From: Acidobacteriota bacterium
Lineage (GTDB): Bacteria > Acidobacteriota > Terriglobia > Bryobacterales > Bryobacteraceae
Assembly (NCBI GenBank): GCA_025353165.1
Contig: JANXRE010000171.1
Coordinates: 1 to 64,000 of the forward strand
Reading direction: 5' to 3'
DNA: 64,000 nt
The notes under the pieces were generated by a model. That model did not search any database. It was not told where the DNA came from and saw only the letters and a program-made list of their open reading frames with translations. A program made the translations under genes and the position numbers. How positions within the stretch are numbered: the first letter of the stretch is position 1; each line of letters begins with the position of its first letter. Below are positions 9,193 to 17,989 of this stretch, in pieces.

Positions 9193-11381
9193 TAGTGAAA
9201 CCGGTAGCGCAGTTGCAGGTAGATCTGCCGCGGGTCGGCGTAATGCGTTCCTCCGAACGTCTGGCTGTTGTCCAGAAGAAACCGGCGGTTCGCTGCGTTT
9301 AGCGATGTCACCGACACGGTGAAGTTCTCGCCAAACGTCCTGCCGAGCGTGAGATCCAGTGTAGTGTGTCCCGGCAAGTGCATCGGAGTATCGCTGGAAC
9401 CGTCGGTGAAACCCGACCCGTAGTAAACGTCGGCGCTCGCCAGTATTCGCCCCGGCAGGTTCGCATTGAACCCTGTGTGAAGCGTGTGCCGCTGGTCATG
9501 GTCGAGCAGGAAGTATCCGTCCCTGGGAGGAGAGAAGTCCGTCAGGCCGCCGGTGATGGCGCCAGCCGCGTTTGCGTGCGCATAGGCGTACGAAACGTAA
9601 ACTTCGCCGCGCTTGAACAATCGTGGCGAGCGAAGACTAACCTCCCATCCATACAGCTTCGCGCTCTGAATCGTCAGCGGGAAAAACACATTTGAGTTTC
9701 CAATCGCGTTGTGGTCGAAGTAATTCCGCGCGCGCTGGTGATAGTTATTTACATCGACGGACCAGCCGCGGACCGGAACCGTCAGCCCAAACTGGTGTTC
9801 TTCGTCTCGCTCTCCATGGAGCGGAATGACCCGCAGCCCCTGGGCGACCGCGAAGTCGAGCAAAGGTCCGGCCACGGTGGACAGCGGGGGCGCCTGATAA
9901 TACCGGCCCCAGAATCCCCGCAGCACCCAGTTCAACCGCGGGATCCGAATCGCCGCCCCAAGCCGGGGGCTGGCCGCGTTTTCCGAAATCGCGCCCGTGA
10001 AATGCGTCAGCCGTACGCCCGCCGTAAATGTCAGCCACGATAATGCCTTGTACTGATCTTCGAGGAACACCGACTCGAGGTGTCCGGTCGAAACCCTGTC
10101 CTGGGCGAGCGTGCCTCCAGACCCGTCATTCGCAATCAGCCGCACCGATTCGTCGTCTCCCTGGCCGAAACCGTAAACACCCGCGCGTGCGTTGTGCCTG
10201 GCGGTCACGGCGTTCAGCGAGACCTGAGCGCCCGCGTAATCCGAGGATCGCTGCTGCGAGGCGCTAACCGGATAGTCGTTGGGGCTCCCATCGTAGTTCG
10301 TCCAATTGTGGTGATAGAACGGCGAGGCTGTAAGCAGCAGACCCGGACCAAACGAATGCGCCCACGAAAAAGTGGCGAGCGCATCCCGCTCGCGCTCGAC
10401 ATCGCGAAGCCCCACGTTCGGGATCTGGTAATCATCCCGGCGAAGGGTTGTGAAGAAGCGGAACTGATCGCTGGCGTCGCGATTGTAGATGAGGCTGACA
10501 AGCCCTCCTGCACCCCAGACGCGATCGTGCAGCACGTCCGGGCCTGGGGTCTCCAAACCGTAATCGCTTCGATTCCCGTTCAGGCTGGCGAAGTAAGCGA
10601 ACTTCGCGGTGTGGCTGCCGAGGTTCACATGTTCATTGGTCTGATGGAAAGTGCCAAACGTCGTGTAGACCTCGCCTTCCTGGTTGCTTTCAAAGCCGGT
10701 CCTGGGAACGACATTGAACACCCCATACGTGCGATCTCCATAGTCCGACGAATAGCCGCCGCGCTGCGCCTCGAGGTAATCGATATCCTTCGGATCGATC
10801 TGCGGCCCGATGTTGCTTGCGATATTTGTGTTCGGAATGGGCACACCATCGATGGCCCATGTCACCTGGTGGCCGCCTCGAACATGCAGTTGATCGTGCG
10901 TCACCCAAGCTCCGGGCACGTGATCCGTGATCAGATTCAGGCTGTTACTCAAATCCGCGCCGGGCGTCATCTGGATCTCCCGGCGGCTGATCATCGTCGT
11001 CGGAGTCATTACTTCAGGGCTGACCGCAAGCGCATTCTCCAAAACGTCGACCGACTCCCGGTTGGAGCCAATCAGAAGTTGGAAGTGTAGAATCGGCGCG
11101 CTTCCCGACGAGACGACGATGGACTGCCGCGCTGGCACGAAGCCATCGAAAGTGACAGTGACAGTGTAAACGCCGACCGGCACAGGGGAGGACTGGAAAA
11201 CGCCCTCGCCGTTTGTCGTGAGTACCTGAGAGTACTCGGAATCGGCGCCCTTGACCAGCACGTTCGCGGCCGGCACGGGCCGGTGATCGGGATCGTGAAC
11301 GATGCCCCGCAACGAGCCGAGCGCCGCGGCCCACACGTGCAGCGCTGCGAACGCAACTAGACAGATTAAGACTCGCTTCAA
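9189..11381 (-). CDS. TonB-dependent receptor with carboxypeptidase-regulatory-like N-terminal domain
   Basis: 730 residues starting at TTG 11381, preceded by GGGAG about 10 nt upstream. A signal peptide (MKRVLICLVAFAALHVWAAA) is followed by a CarboxypepD_reg-like beta sandwich (about 22-110: LRGIVHDPDHRPVPAANV), a plug domain (about 120-235: GADLSNSLNLIT, VRGGHQVTWAIDGVPIP, RGGYSSDYGDRTYGVFNV) and a 22-strand barrel ending in an aromatic C-terminus (YLQLRYRFHY), as expected for Bam-inserted outer-membrane proteins. No canonical TonB box is obvious. The neighbour upstream in the same transcript is a small Cys-rich secreted protein, hinting at metal or redox-related cargo, but the ligand is unknown. 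Confidence 0.92.
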   Translation of the reverse strand: MKRVLICLVAFAALHVWAAALGSLRGIVHDPDHRPVPAANVLVKGADSEYSQVLTTNGEGVFQSSPVPVGVYTVTVTFDGFVPARQSIVVSSGSAPILHFQLLIGSNRESVDVLENALAVSPEVMTPTTMISRREIQMTPGADLSNSLNLITDHVPGAWVTHDQLHVRGGHQVTWAIDGVPIPNTNIASNIGPQIDPKDIDYLEAQRGGYSSDYGDRTYGVFNVVPRTGFESNQEGEVYTTFGTFHQTNEHVNLGSHTAKFAYFASLNGNRSDYGLETPGPDVLHDRVWGAGGLVSLIYNRDASDQFRFFTTLRRDDYQIPNVGLRDVERERDALATFSWAHSFGPGLLLTASPFYHHNWTNYDGSPNDYPVSASQQRSSDYAGAQVSLNAVTARHNARAGVYGFGQGDDESVRLIANDGSGGTLAQDRVSTGHLESVFLEDQYKALSWLTFTAGVRLTHFTGAISENAASPRLGAAIRIPRLNWVLRGFWGRYYQAPPLSTVAGPLLDFAVAQGLRVIPLHGERDEEHQFGLTVPVRGWSVDVNNYHQRARNYFDHNAIGNSNVFFPLTIQSAKLYGWEVSLRSPRLFKRGEVYVSYAYAHANAAGAITGGLTDFSPPRDGYFLLDHDQRHTLHTGFNANLPGRILASADVYYGSGFTDGSSDTPMHLPGHTTLDLTLGRTFGENFTVSVTSLNAANRRFLLDNSQTFGGTHYADPRQIYLQLRYRFHY

Positions 11382-11414
11382 AACTGAAACTCCCTCTGCG
11401 GTTGTGTGTGGTGT

Positions 11415-11783
11415 TTACAGGATCGCGAGGGAGGGAGGCGGGCGTTGACGGAGGGACTTGTTAAATCCCTCGAAGTGGTTATGGTTCAGCGGTCGCGGTG
11501 CGAACCGAGCCGACGCTACAGGAGCAGGCGCCGTCATCGCCGCCACCGGGACGAAAGGAGAATTCGAGACCGGCGAGCCGAAGACGGCGCCGGCGCAATT
11601 CGTGGAACAGAGAGGCGCACTCTGCCAGCCAGGCGCGGTTTTCGCGGAACAGCAGCATCCCGACCGGCCCTTGCGCGCACAGCACGCCATCCCGCGATCG
11701 GACTGCGTCGCAAAAGCTGGGATCACTGGACCGATTGCCAGTGTGCACAGCAGGAGGGCGGCGATAGCGCGGGCGCGATTCAA
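11415..11783 (-). CDS. Small Cys-rich secreted protein upstream of TonB receptor
   Basis: 122 residues. A clear signal peptide (MNRARAIAALLLCTLAIG to PAFA) precedes a Cys cluster MACCARKGRSGCCCSAK and a further Cys pair (LCSTNC); the tail is Pro/Ala/Phe-rich with His residues (LNHNHF). The start is TTG at 11783, fixed by the signal peptide; no SD is visible, but a strong -10 box ends only 8 nt upstream, so the message is probably leaderless. The receptor gene begins 33 nt downstream. The CC/CCC plus His content suggests thiol-mediated metal (copper-like) handling or disulfide chemistry; this is inference. Not recognised as a named family. Confidence 0.7.
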   Translation of the reverse strand: MNRARAIAALLLCTLAIGPVIPAFATQSDRGMACCARKGRSGCCCSAKTAPGWQSAPLCSTNCAGAVFGSPVSNSPFVPVAAMTAPAPVASARFAPRPLNHNHFEGFNKSLRQRPPPSLAIL

Positions 11784-11791
11784 TCTGTCGG

Positions 11792-11822
11792 ATTATACGC
11801 ACGTACCGGTGCGCGCCGTCAA
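11792..11822 (-). promoter_or_regulatory. Sigma-70-type promoter for the Cys-rich gene/TonB operon
   Basis: On the minus strand, a -35 TTGACG (11822-11817) and a perfect -10 TATAAT (11797-11792) are separated by 19 nt. Transcription expected 6-7 nt after the -10 would start at or 1-2 nt before the TTG start at 11783, predicting a leaderless or near-leaderless mRNA. The intergenic region is shared with the divergent gene at 11858. Confidence 0.6.
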
Positions 11823-11857
11823 CAATGCTATCCTCGTAGGCAACTGAGGCCGAACAG

Positions 11858-12652
11858 GTGCGCATTTGTTTTGTAGTTTCGGGTTTGTTCCTGGCCCTCC
11901 TCTGCCTCGCCGCTTACGCGCAGAAAGAGTTTCGCGAGTACCCGGGAGTGGAGTACGAGAACTTCCCGCTGCCGCCCGACTATCGGGACAAAACCGAGTT
12001 CACGCGAGCCCGGCTCATTTATCCATCGGTTCGTTACGGCTGGCGCCGGTTCAACAGTTGGACCATCGATTACCCCCGCTCCGACCGGCACCTTCTGGCA
12101 GGCATCCGGCGTCTCACTCGGATCGACACGCGCTCCGTCGAACAGCCGGTGAACCCCGACGACGGCGACGATATCTTCAACTGGCCGTTCCTATACGCAG
12201 TGGAAGTGGGCCACTGGGATCTCACCGACGCACAGTGCGGGAAGATCCGCGAGTTTCTTCTGCGCGGCGGCTTCCTCATGGTGGACGATTTCCACGGTAC
12301 GCAGGAGTGGGACGTATTCATCGCCAGCATGAGCCGCATTTTGCCGGAGCATCCGATTGTGGAATTGGACAACAAGGATCCGATCTTTCACACGCTGTAC
12401 GACCTTGACGAACGCTTCCAGGTTGCGGGCGCGCAGTACTTCGATTCCGGCAAGACCTACGAAAAAGATGGGTACGAGCCGCGGTGGCGCGGCATCTACG
12501 ACGACAAGGGCCGGGTGATGGTGGCAATCTGCCATAACATGGATCTCGGCGATGCGTGGGAGTGGTCTGACGATCCGAGATATCCCGAGAAGTGGGCATC
12601 GCTGGCATACCGCATCGGAGTAAACTATCTCATCTACGACATGACCCACTAG
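11858..12652 (+). CDS. DUF4159 domain protein (first gene of MoxR/VWA operon)
   Basis: 264 residues with signal peptide (MRICFVVSGLFLALLCLAAYAQ). Start GTG at 11858 with a CTGAGG SD about 9 nt upstream. The body matches DUF4159: an opening FTRARLIYPSVRYGWRRF, YPRSDRHLLAGIRRLT, PFLYAVEVGHWDLTDAQCG, FLLRGGFLMVDDFHGTQEW and a late MVAICHNMDLGDAWEW. DUF4159 adopts a glutamine-amidotransferase-like fold, usually encoded with MoxR, DUF58 and VWA genes, and no activity is established. Here it opens such an operon, 10 nt before the VWA membrane protein. Likely periplasmic. Confidence 0.88.
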   Translation: MRICFVVSGLFLALLCLAAYAQKEFREYPGVEYENFPLPPDYRDKTEFTRARLIYPSVRYGWRRFNSWTIDYPRSDRHLLAGIRRLTRIDTRSVEQPVNPDDGDDIFNWPFLYAVEVGHWDLTDAQCGKIREFLLRGGFLMVDDFHGTQEWDVFIASMSRILPEHPIVELDNKDPIFHTLYDLDERFQVAGAQYFDSGKTYEKDGYEPRWRGIYDDKGRVMVAICHNMDLGDAWEWSDDPRYPEKWASLAYRIGVNYLIYDMTH

Positions 12653-12662
12653 GGTCGCTAGT

Positions 12663-14915
12663 ATGTTTGAATTCCTTTTCAAATATCCATGGACCGCATT
12701 TTCGAAGGGGAGTCTCGTGTGGCTCGGCTTCGGACCCGTCTGGGTCTTGCCGCTGGTCATCGTCCTCGGCGCGGCGATTCTCGGGTGGCTGCTATGGCGC
12801 AGGCGGTTCGGAACGGGAGCGGTGGCTCGCACCGCGGCCGTATGGGCTTTGCAGACGGCCTTTTTCGCCCTGCTTCTTGCCATGCTCTGGCAGCCTGCGC
12901 TCAGCGTCGCCACGCTGAAGCCCCAACAGAATATTGTCGCTGTTGTCGTCGACGATTCCCGGAGCATGGCGATCCGCGACGGCGGGAGTATGCGTCGGGA
13001 TGAGGCCCGCCACGCGCTGGATCGCCTGCTGCCGTCTCTAAGCCAGCGGTTTCAAGTGCGCCTGTACCGCCTCGGGCAATCGGCCGAACGAGTCCAGAGC
13101 CCGCGAGCGTTCCAGGCCACCGCCCCCGCCACGCACATCGGCGACGGGCTGCGCCAGATAATCGCGGACAGCGCGACATTGCCGGTCGGCGCGGTCGTGC
13201 TCTTGTCCGATGGAGCGGACAACTCGGGCGGCATCGACCTGGACACTCTTTCGGAGTTGCGCGCGAAACAGATTCCGGTCCAAACCGTCGGGTTCGGGAG
13301 CGAACGTCTCGACCGCGACATCGAACTGCTCGAAGTCCAAACACCGCAGTCCTCGCTTGCCGGGTCTCGTGTAGCCGCGCAGATTTCGTTCCGGCAGCGC
13401 GGCTTCGCCGGGCAGAAAGCAAAGATCGTCGTCCGGGACGGCGCCAATATCCTCGCGATGCGTGAGATCACGTTGCCGGCCGACGGCGCGCAGCAGTCGG
13501 AACCGTTGTTGTTTCAGAGCGGGAATCCTGGCGTGCGAAACCTCGCCGCTTCGATCGACCCGCTTCCCGGAGAAGAGAATCCCGCAAACAACCGGATGAC
13601 TCGCGTTATGGAAGTGCGGGGTGACAAGCCCCGCATCCTGTACGTCGAAGGGGAACCCCGCTGGGAATTCAAGTTCATCCGCCGTGCCATGGATGAGGAC
13701 CACAACGTTCAACTCGTAACCCTCCTCCGCGCAACGCAGAACAAGAACTACCGGCAAGGCATCGCCGATCCGAAGGAGCTGGAGGAAGGGTTCCCGGCGC
13801 GGCGTGAAGATTTGTTCGGTTACAGCGCGCTCGTCCTGGGCAGTCTCGAGGCCAACTGGCTTACGCCCGCGCAGCACGAAATGATCCGCGAGTTCGTCGA
13901 CCGCCGAGGCGGCGGCCTGCTCTTTTTAGCCGGACGGTTTGGCTTGGCGGAGGGCGGCTACGCAAAGGAGCCGTTCACCGACCTTCTCCCGGTCACGCTG
14001 CCCAGCCACAGAAACACGTACCATATCGCCCCCGCATACGTCGATCTCACTATGGCCGGCCGCGATAGCCTGATCTGCCGCCTGGTAGACGATCCGCAAG
14101 TCAATGCCGAGCGGTGGAAGAAGCTGCCGTACATGATGAACTGGCAGGAACCCGGCACTCCGAAAGCGGGCGCGGCTGTGTTGGCGGAATCGATTCCCGG
14201 GGGTGCGCGAAACCGGTATCCGCTGCTCGTCACGCAGAACTTCGGGCGCGGCCGGACGTCGGTGTTCGCAAGTTCCGGAAGCTGGCGCTGGCAGATGCTC
14301 CAACCCGTGGAGGACAAGAGCCACGAAACCTTCTGGCGGCAGATGATGCGCTGGCTGGTCACCGGCACGCCAGGGCCGGTTGTACTCACGACTCCCTCCC
14401 CGATTGTCGCCGACGACTCCCGGGTGAAACTGCGCGCCGAAGTTCGCGACAAGACCTACACTCCGGCGCCGGACGCACAGGTGGAAGCTCGCGTAATTGG
14501 ACCGGACGGCTCCAGCGGGACGGTCACGATGAGGCCGGATCCGGCCGAACCGGGAATTTACGCGGCCGAGTACAGCGCTCCCGTGGCCGGCTCCTATATC
14601 GCGGAAGCGGTGGCGCGGCGCGGTAAGGATGAACTCGGACGCGGGGTGGCGGCATTCCGTCGCGAAGACGGTGTCGCTGAGGAGTTTCACACGGAACAGA
14701 ACCGCGAACTGTTGGAGAGGTTGGCGACACAGACGGGCGGGCGTTACTACCGTCCGGCCGACGCGGCGCGCATCACGGACGAGATCACTTACTCGCCAGC
14801 CGGCATCTCGGTCCGGCAGACGTTGGATCTGTGGAATATGCCGGTGCTGTTTCTGCTGGCGCTTGCGTTGCGGAGCGGTGAATGGCTGTTGCGGCGGCGG
14901 TGGGGGCTGATATGA
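12663..14915 (+). CDS. Membrane protein with VWA domain and GATase-like region
   Basis: 750 residues. Two N-terminal transmembrane helices (about 21-45 and 58-78) lead into a VWA domain whose MIDAS motif is D97-D-S99-R-S101 (VVVDDSRSM), with further VWA features GAVVLLSDGADNSGG. An Ig-like segment and a class-I glutamine amidotransferase-like domain (about 310-520: KPRILYVEGEPRWEFKFIRRA, GYSALVLGSLEANWL, GGGLLFLAGRFGLAEG) follow, then beta domains and a final helix (about 725-745). Most of the protein should face the periplasm. Families like this sit beside MoxR ATPases, which are thought to act on VWA partners. Translation is coupled to the next gene (ATGA at 14912). Partner inferred, fold visible. 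Confidence 0.85.
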   Translation: MFEFLFKYPWTAFSKGSLVWLGFGPVWVLPLVIVLGAAILGWLLWRRRFGTGAVARTAAVWALQTAFFALLLAMLWQPALSVATLKPQQNIVAVVVDDSRSMAIRDGGSMRRDEARHALDRLLPSLSQRFQVRLYRLGQSAERVQSPRAFQATAPATHIGDGLRQIIADSATLPVGAVVLLSDGADNSGGIDLDTLSELRAKQIPVQTVGFGSERLDRDIELLEVQTPQSSLAGSRVAAQISFRQRGFAGQKAKIVVRDGANILAMREITLPADGAQQSEPLLFQSGNPGVRNLAASIDPLPGEENPANNRMTRVMEVRGDKPRILYVEGEPRWEFKFIRRAMDEDHNVQLVTLLRATQNKNYRQGIADPKELEEGFPARREDLFGYSALVLGSLEANWLTPAQHEMIREFVDRRGGGLLFLAGRFGLAEGGYAKEPFTDLLPVTLPSHRNTYHIAPAYVDLTMAGRDSLICRLVDDPQVNAERWKKLPYMMNWQEPGTPKAGAAVLAESIPGGARNRYPLLVTQNFGRGRTSVFASSGSWRWQMLQPVEDKSHETFWRQMMRWLVTGTPGPVVLTTPSPIVADDSRVKLRAEVRDKTYTPAPDAQVEARVIGPDGSSGTVTMRPDPAEPGIYAAEYSAPVAGSYIAEAVARRGKDELGRGVAAFRREDGVAEEFHTEQNRELLERLATQTGGRYYRPADAARITDEITYSPAGISVRQTLDLWNMPVLFLLALALRSGEWLLRRRWGLI

Positions 14916-15823
14916 AAGCGCTGACGCTCCTGCTGGCCGTTGCCTCGCTCGCGCCCGCGACCACGTTTTACGTGACCGTGGCCGGCCTCGGTGGAGAGGA
15001 CGAATTCCAGCAGCGCTTCGACAACTGGGCGAAGGAGATCGACAAACTGGTCCGCGCATCAAAAGATGCGCAGGTTGAAACGCTGTTCGGTCCCGCGGCA
15101 ACGAAGGCCAGGGTCGAGGCCGCGTTGCGTTCCGTTTCGGCGAAGGCGCAGCGTGACGATGCTCTGGTGCTGATGCTGATCGGACACGGGACGTTCGATG
15201 GCTACGACTACAGGCTGAACCTTCCGGGGCCCGATATCACGGCCGGAGAACTCTCGGCGCTGTTGGACCGCATTCCGGCATCCCGGCAGTTGATCGTCAA
15301 TATGACGAGTTGCAGCGGTGGCTCTATGAAGGCATTCCAGGGGGCCGGCCGCGTGGTGGTGACCGCGACGAAAACCGGCACCGAGCGGAACGCGACGATA
15401 TTTGCTCGCTACTGGGTGGAAGCGCTCCGCGATCCCGCCGCCGACTCGGATAAGAACGAGACGATTAGCGCGCTGGAAGCCTATCGGTACGCCGAACAAA
15501 AAACGTCGCAGTTTTACGAAACACAGAAGCGGCTGGCGACGGAGCACGCGGTTCTGGAAGACACCGGCAAGGGGGACGGTGTCCGCCAACCCTCGCCGCA
15601 GAACGGGCAGGGGCTCGCCGCCGCGCAGTTTGCGGTAGTGCGAATGGCCGGCGCTCAGAACATTTCCAACGATCCGGCGCTTCTGAATAAGCGGGAAGAA
15701 TTGGAAGCGAGGATCGACAAGTTGAAGTACGAGAAAGCCTCGCTGAACGAGGGCGAGTATCGCAAACAATTGCGGGCCCTCCTCACCGCGCTGGCGAAGG
15801 TACAAGCGGAGTTGGACAAATGA
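14912..15823 (+). CDS. Caspase/legumain-like (clan CD) secreted peptidase
   Basis: 303 residues from ATG 14912, which overlaps the previous stop (ATGA); a start at 14882 lies inside the preceding transmembrane helix and is rejected. After a signal peptide (MKALTLLLAVASLAPA), the core shows a clan CD layout: hydrophobic strand then catalytic His92 (LMLIGHGTFDGYDYRLNL), and a second strand then Cys134 (LIVNMTSCSGGSMKAF), followed by VVVTATKTG. The C-terminal 60 residues are helical with charged repeats (coiled coil). Similar to peptidase C13 proteins of bacteria. The gene lies inside a MoxR/VWA operon, so it could process envelope proteins of that machine; the target is unknown. Confidence 0.75.
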   Translation: MKALTLLLAVASLAPATTFYVTVAGLGGEDEFQQRFDNWAKEIDKLVRASKDAQVETLFGPAATKARVEAALRSVSAKAQRDDALVLMLIGHGTFDGYDYRLNLPGPDITAGELSALLDRIPASRQLIVNMTSCSGGSMKAFQGAGRVVVTATKTGTERNATIFARYWVEALRDPAADSDKNETISALEAYRYAEQKTSQFYETQKRLATEHAVLEDTGKGDGVRQPSPQNGQGLAAAQFAVVRMAGAQNISNDPALLNKREELEARIDKLKYEKASLNEGEYRKQLRALLTALAKVQAELDK

Positions 15824-17985
15824 GGTGGGTCGCGCTCGCTGTGGCCCTGCCACTCGCTGCCCTCGCGCAGGCGCCCCAGGCATGCCGTGCGCTTTACCGG
15901 CAGGGCAAGCTGGCCGAAGCGCGAGAGTGCAACACCCGCCTGGCGAAGTCGGAAGACCCGTTCTTGCGCGCCCAAGGACTGTGGGGCATACGAGATTATC
16001 AGGGCGCGAACGCGGCGTTTCGCGAAGCGGCATTGGCCCGGCCTGCCGATCCCGGCGTCAAGGTGCTGTGGGGCCGCATGTACCTCGAGCATTTTCAGCC
16101 AGCGGACGCCATGGCGCTGTTCCAGGAGGCTTTGAAAGCGAAGCCCGATTACGCTCCTGCGTTACTGGGCATGGCGCTGGCGGCCTCCGAGGGCTACGAG
16201 ATCCGGGCGGTGGAACTCGCGGAGTCCGCGCTGAAATCCGATCCGAGGCTGGCGGAAGCGCGAGCCCTGCTTGCCAGACTCGCCCTGGAGGACAACGACC
16301 GAAAGCGCGCCGGCGACGAAGCGGATAAGGCGCTGGACAGCCTCGAAGCGCTCTCTATCCGCGCCACCATGGACTGGTTGGACGACAAGGGCGATACCGA
16401 GTGGATCGCGCGCATCCTCAAGATCGATCCGGCTTACGGCGAGGCCTACTCGACCGGCGCGCGGCTTCTGGTTCTGAATCGCCGCTACGACGAGGGAATC
16501 CACCTTTACCGCAGGGCGCTGGAACTCAACCCGGAGCTCTCCGATGCGCGGGCGGAACTCGGCGTTCAGCTCATGCGAATGGGCGGCGAAATCGAGGCCC
16601 GCAAGCAACTCGAATCCTGCTACAAGAAAGGCTATCGCGGTCCCGCTGTCGTCAACTCGCTGCGGCTGCTCGATTCCTACAAGAACTTCGAGACGTTCCG
16701 CACGCCCACCACAGTTCTCCGCCTGCAAAAGAAAGAAGCCGCCTTGCTGCGCCCGTACTTCCAGGAGCAGATGGATCGAGCGATGGCGGCATACGAGAAG
16801 AAGTACAAGCTGAAACTGACGAAGCCCGTGCAGGTCGAGGTCTACCCCGATCACGAGGATTTCGCCGTGCGCACGATGGGCATGCCGGGACTGGGAATTC
16901 TCGGCGTGACCTTCGGCAATGTCGTTGCGATGGATTCGCCATCGGGCCGGAAGCCCGGCGATTTCCACTGGGCGAGCACGCTGTGGCACGAACTAAGCCA
17001 CGTGTACGTTCTGACCGCGACCAACCATCGCGTACCAAGGTGGTTCACGGAAGGCATGGCTGTTCACGAGGAAACGGCAGCCTCGCCCGAGTGGGGCGAT
17101 CGCGTCTCCCCCGAGGTCATTCAGGCGATCAAAGATCGGAAATTATTGCCGGTCGCGGAATTGGATCGCGGCTTCATTCGCCCCAGTTACCCGGCCCAGG
17201 TCATCGTTTCGTATTTTCAGGCGGGAAGAATCTGCGATTACGTGAACCAGCGCTGGGGCTTCGATAAACTTCTCGCCATGATGCGGGAGTTTGGCGAGCG
17301 CAAGACAACTCCCGAAGTGGTCCAACATCAGCTGGCAATGACTCCGGACCAGTTCGACCAAGACTTCCTCGCGTGGCTCGGGCAGCAAACGAAAACTCAG
17401 GTCGCCGGATTCGACGATTGGCGCAAGGGTCTGCGCGGCGTGGCCGAAGCCGCCCGCGCGAAGAAGTGGGAGCAGGTAATAGCCGAAGGGAAAGCCATTC
17501 GCGACCTGTACCCCGACTATGTCGAGGCCGGCAGCGTCTATGAGTTTCTTTCGCAAGCGTACGTCGCGCAAGGCGACAAAGCGAAGGCGATGTCCGAACT
17601 GGACCGCTACACCCATGCCGGCGGGCGCAATCCTGCTACGCTGAAGCAATTCGCCGCCTGGCAGGCTGAATCAGGCCGCCAGCGGGAAGCCGCGCAGGTG
17701 CTCGCGCGCCTGAACCTGATCGCGCCCAATGACGAGGACCTGCATCGAAAACTCGGAGCCTTGTTGCAGGAAAGCGGCGACCACGCAGGAGCCGCTCGCG
17801 AGTGGCAGTCGGTGGTGGCCATGAAACCGGCCGACACGGCCGGGGCAAATTTTGAACTGGCCAAAGCATTACAGGCGGCCGGGAAGAGAGACGACGCGCG
17901 GGATGCCGTCCTGAACGCGCTCGAGGCCGCGCCGGGTTACAAGCCCGCGCAGAGACTGCTGCTCGAACTGGACGGAAAGGAATAG
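15820..17985 (+). CDS. TPR protein with gluzincin metallopeptidase domain
   Basis: 721 residues. Signal peptide (MRWVALAVALPLAALAQAPQA), then TPR helices over about 20-300, a peptidase-MA-like domain over about 310-520, and further TPRs to the end. The zinc site is H390-E-L-S-H394 (WHELSHVYVLTATNH) with third ligand Glu411 in WFTEGMAVHEE; the 16-residue spacing fits gluzincins. The start ATG overlaps the upstream stop, and MoxR starts 4 nt after its stop. Predicted periplasmic, possibly trimming or chaperoning proteins with the adjacent VWA partners. No propeptide seen. Confidence 0.82.
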   Translation: MRWVALAVALPLAALAQAPQACRALYRQGKLAEARECNTRLAKSEDPFLRAQGLWGIRDYQGANAAFREAALARPADPGVKVLWGRMYLEHFQPADAMALFQEALKAKPDYAPALLGMALAASEGYEIRAVELAESALKSDPRLAEARALLARLALEDNDRKRAGDEADKALDSLEALSIRATMDWLDDKGDTEWIARILKIDPAYGEAYSTGARLLVLNRRYDEGIHLYRRALELNPELSDARAELGVQLMRMGGEIEARKQLESCYKKGYRGPAVVNSLRLLDSYKNFETFRTPTTVLRLQKKEAALLRPYFQEQMDRAMAAYEKKYKLKLTKPVQVEVYPDHEDFAVRTMGMPGLGILGVTFGNVVAMDSPSGRKPGDFHWASTLWHELSHVYVLTATNHRVPRWFTEGMAVHEETAASPEWGDRVSPEVIQAIKDRKLLPVAELDRGFIRPSYPAQVIVSYFQAGRICDYVNQRWGFDKLLAMMREFGERKTTPEVVQHQLAMTPDQFDQDFLAWLGQQTKTQVAGFDDWRKGLRGVAEAARAKKWEQVIAEGKAIRDLYPDYVEAGSVYEFLSQAYVAQGDKAKAMSELDRYTHAGGRNPATLKQFAAWQAESGRQREAAQVLARLNLIAPNDEDLHRKLGALLQESGDHAGAAREWQSVVAMKPADTAGANFELAKALQAAGKRDDARDAVLNALEAAPGYKPAQRLLLELDGKE

Positions 17986-17989
17986 TAAC

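Noticed and set aside
10080-11090. 336-residue plus-strand frame
   Set aside because: Antisense to the TonB receptor, no recognisable fold or RBS.
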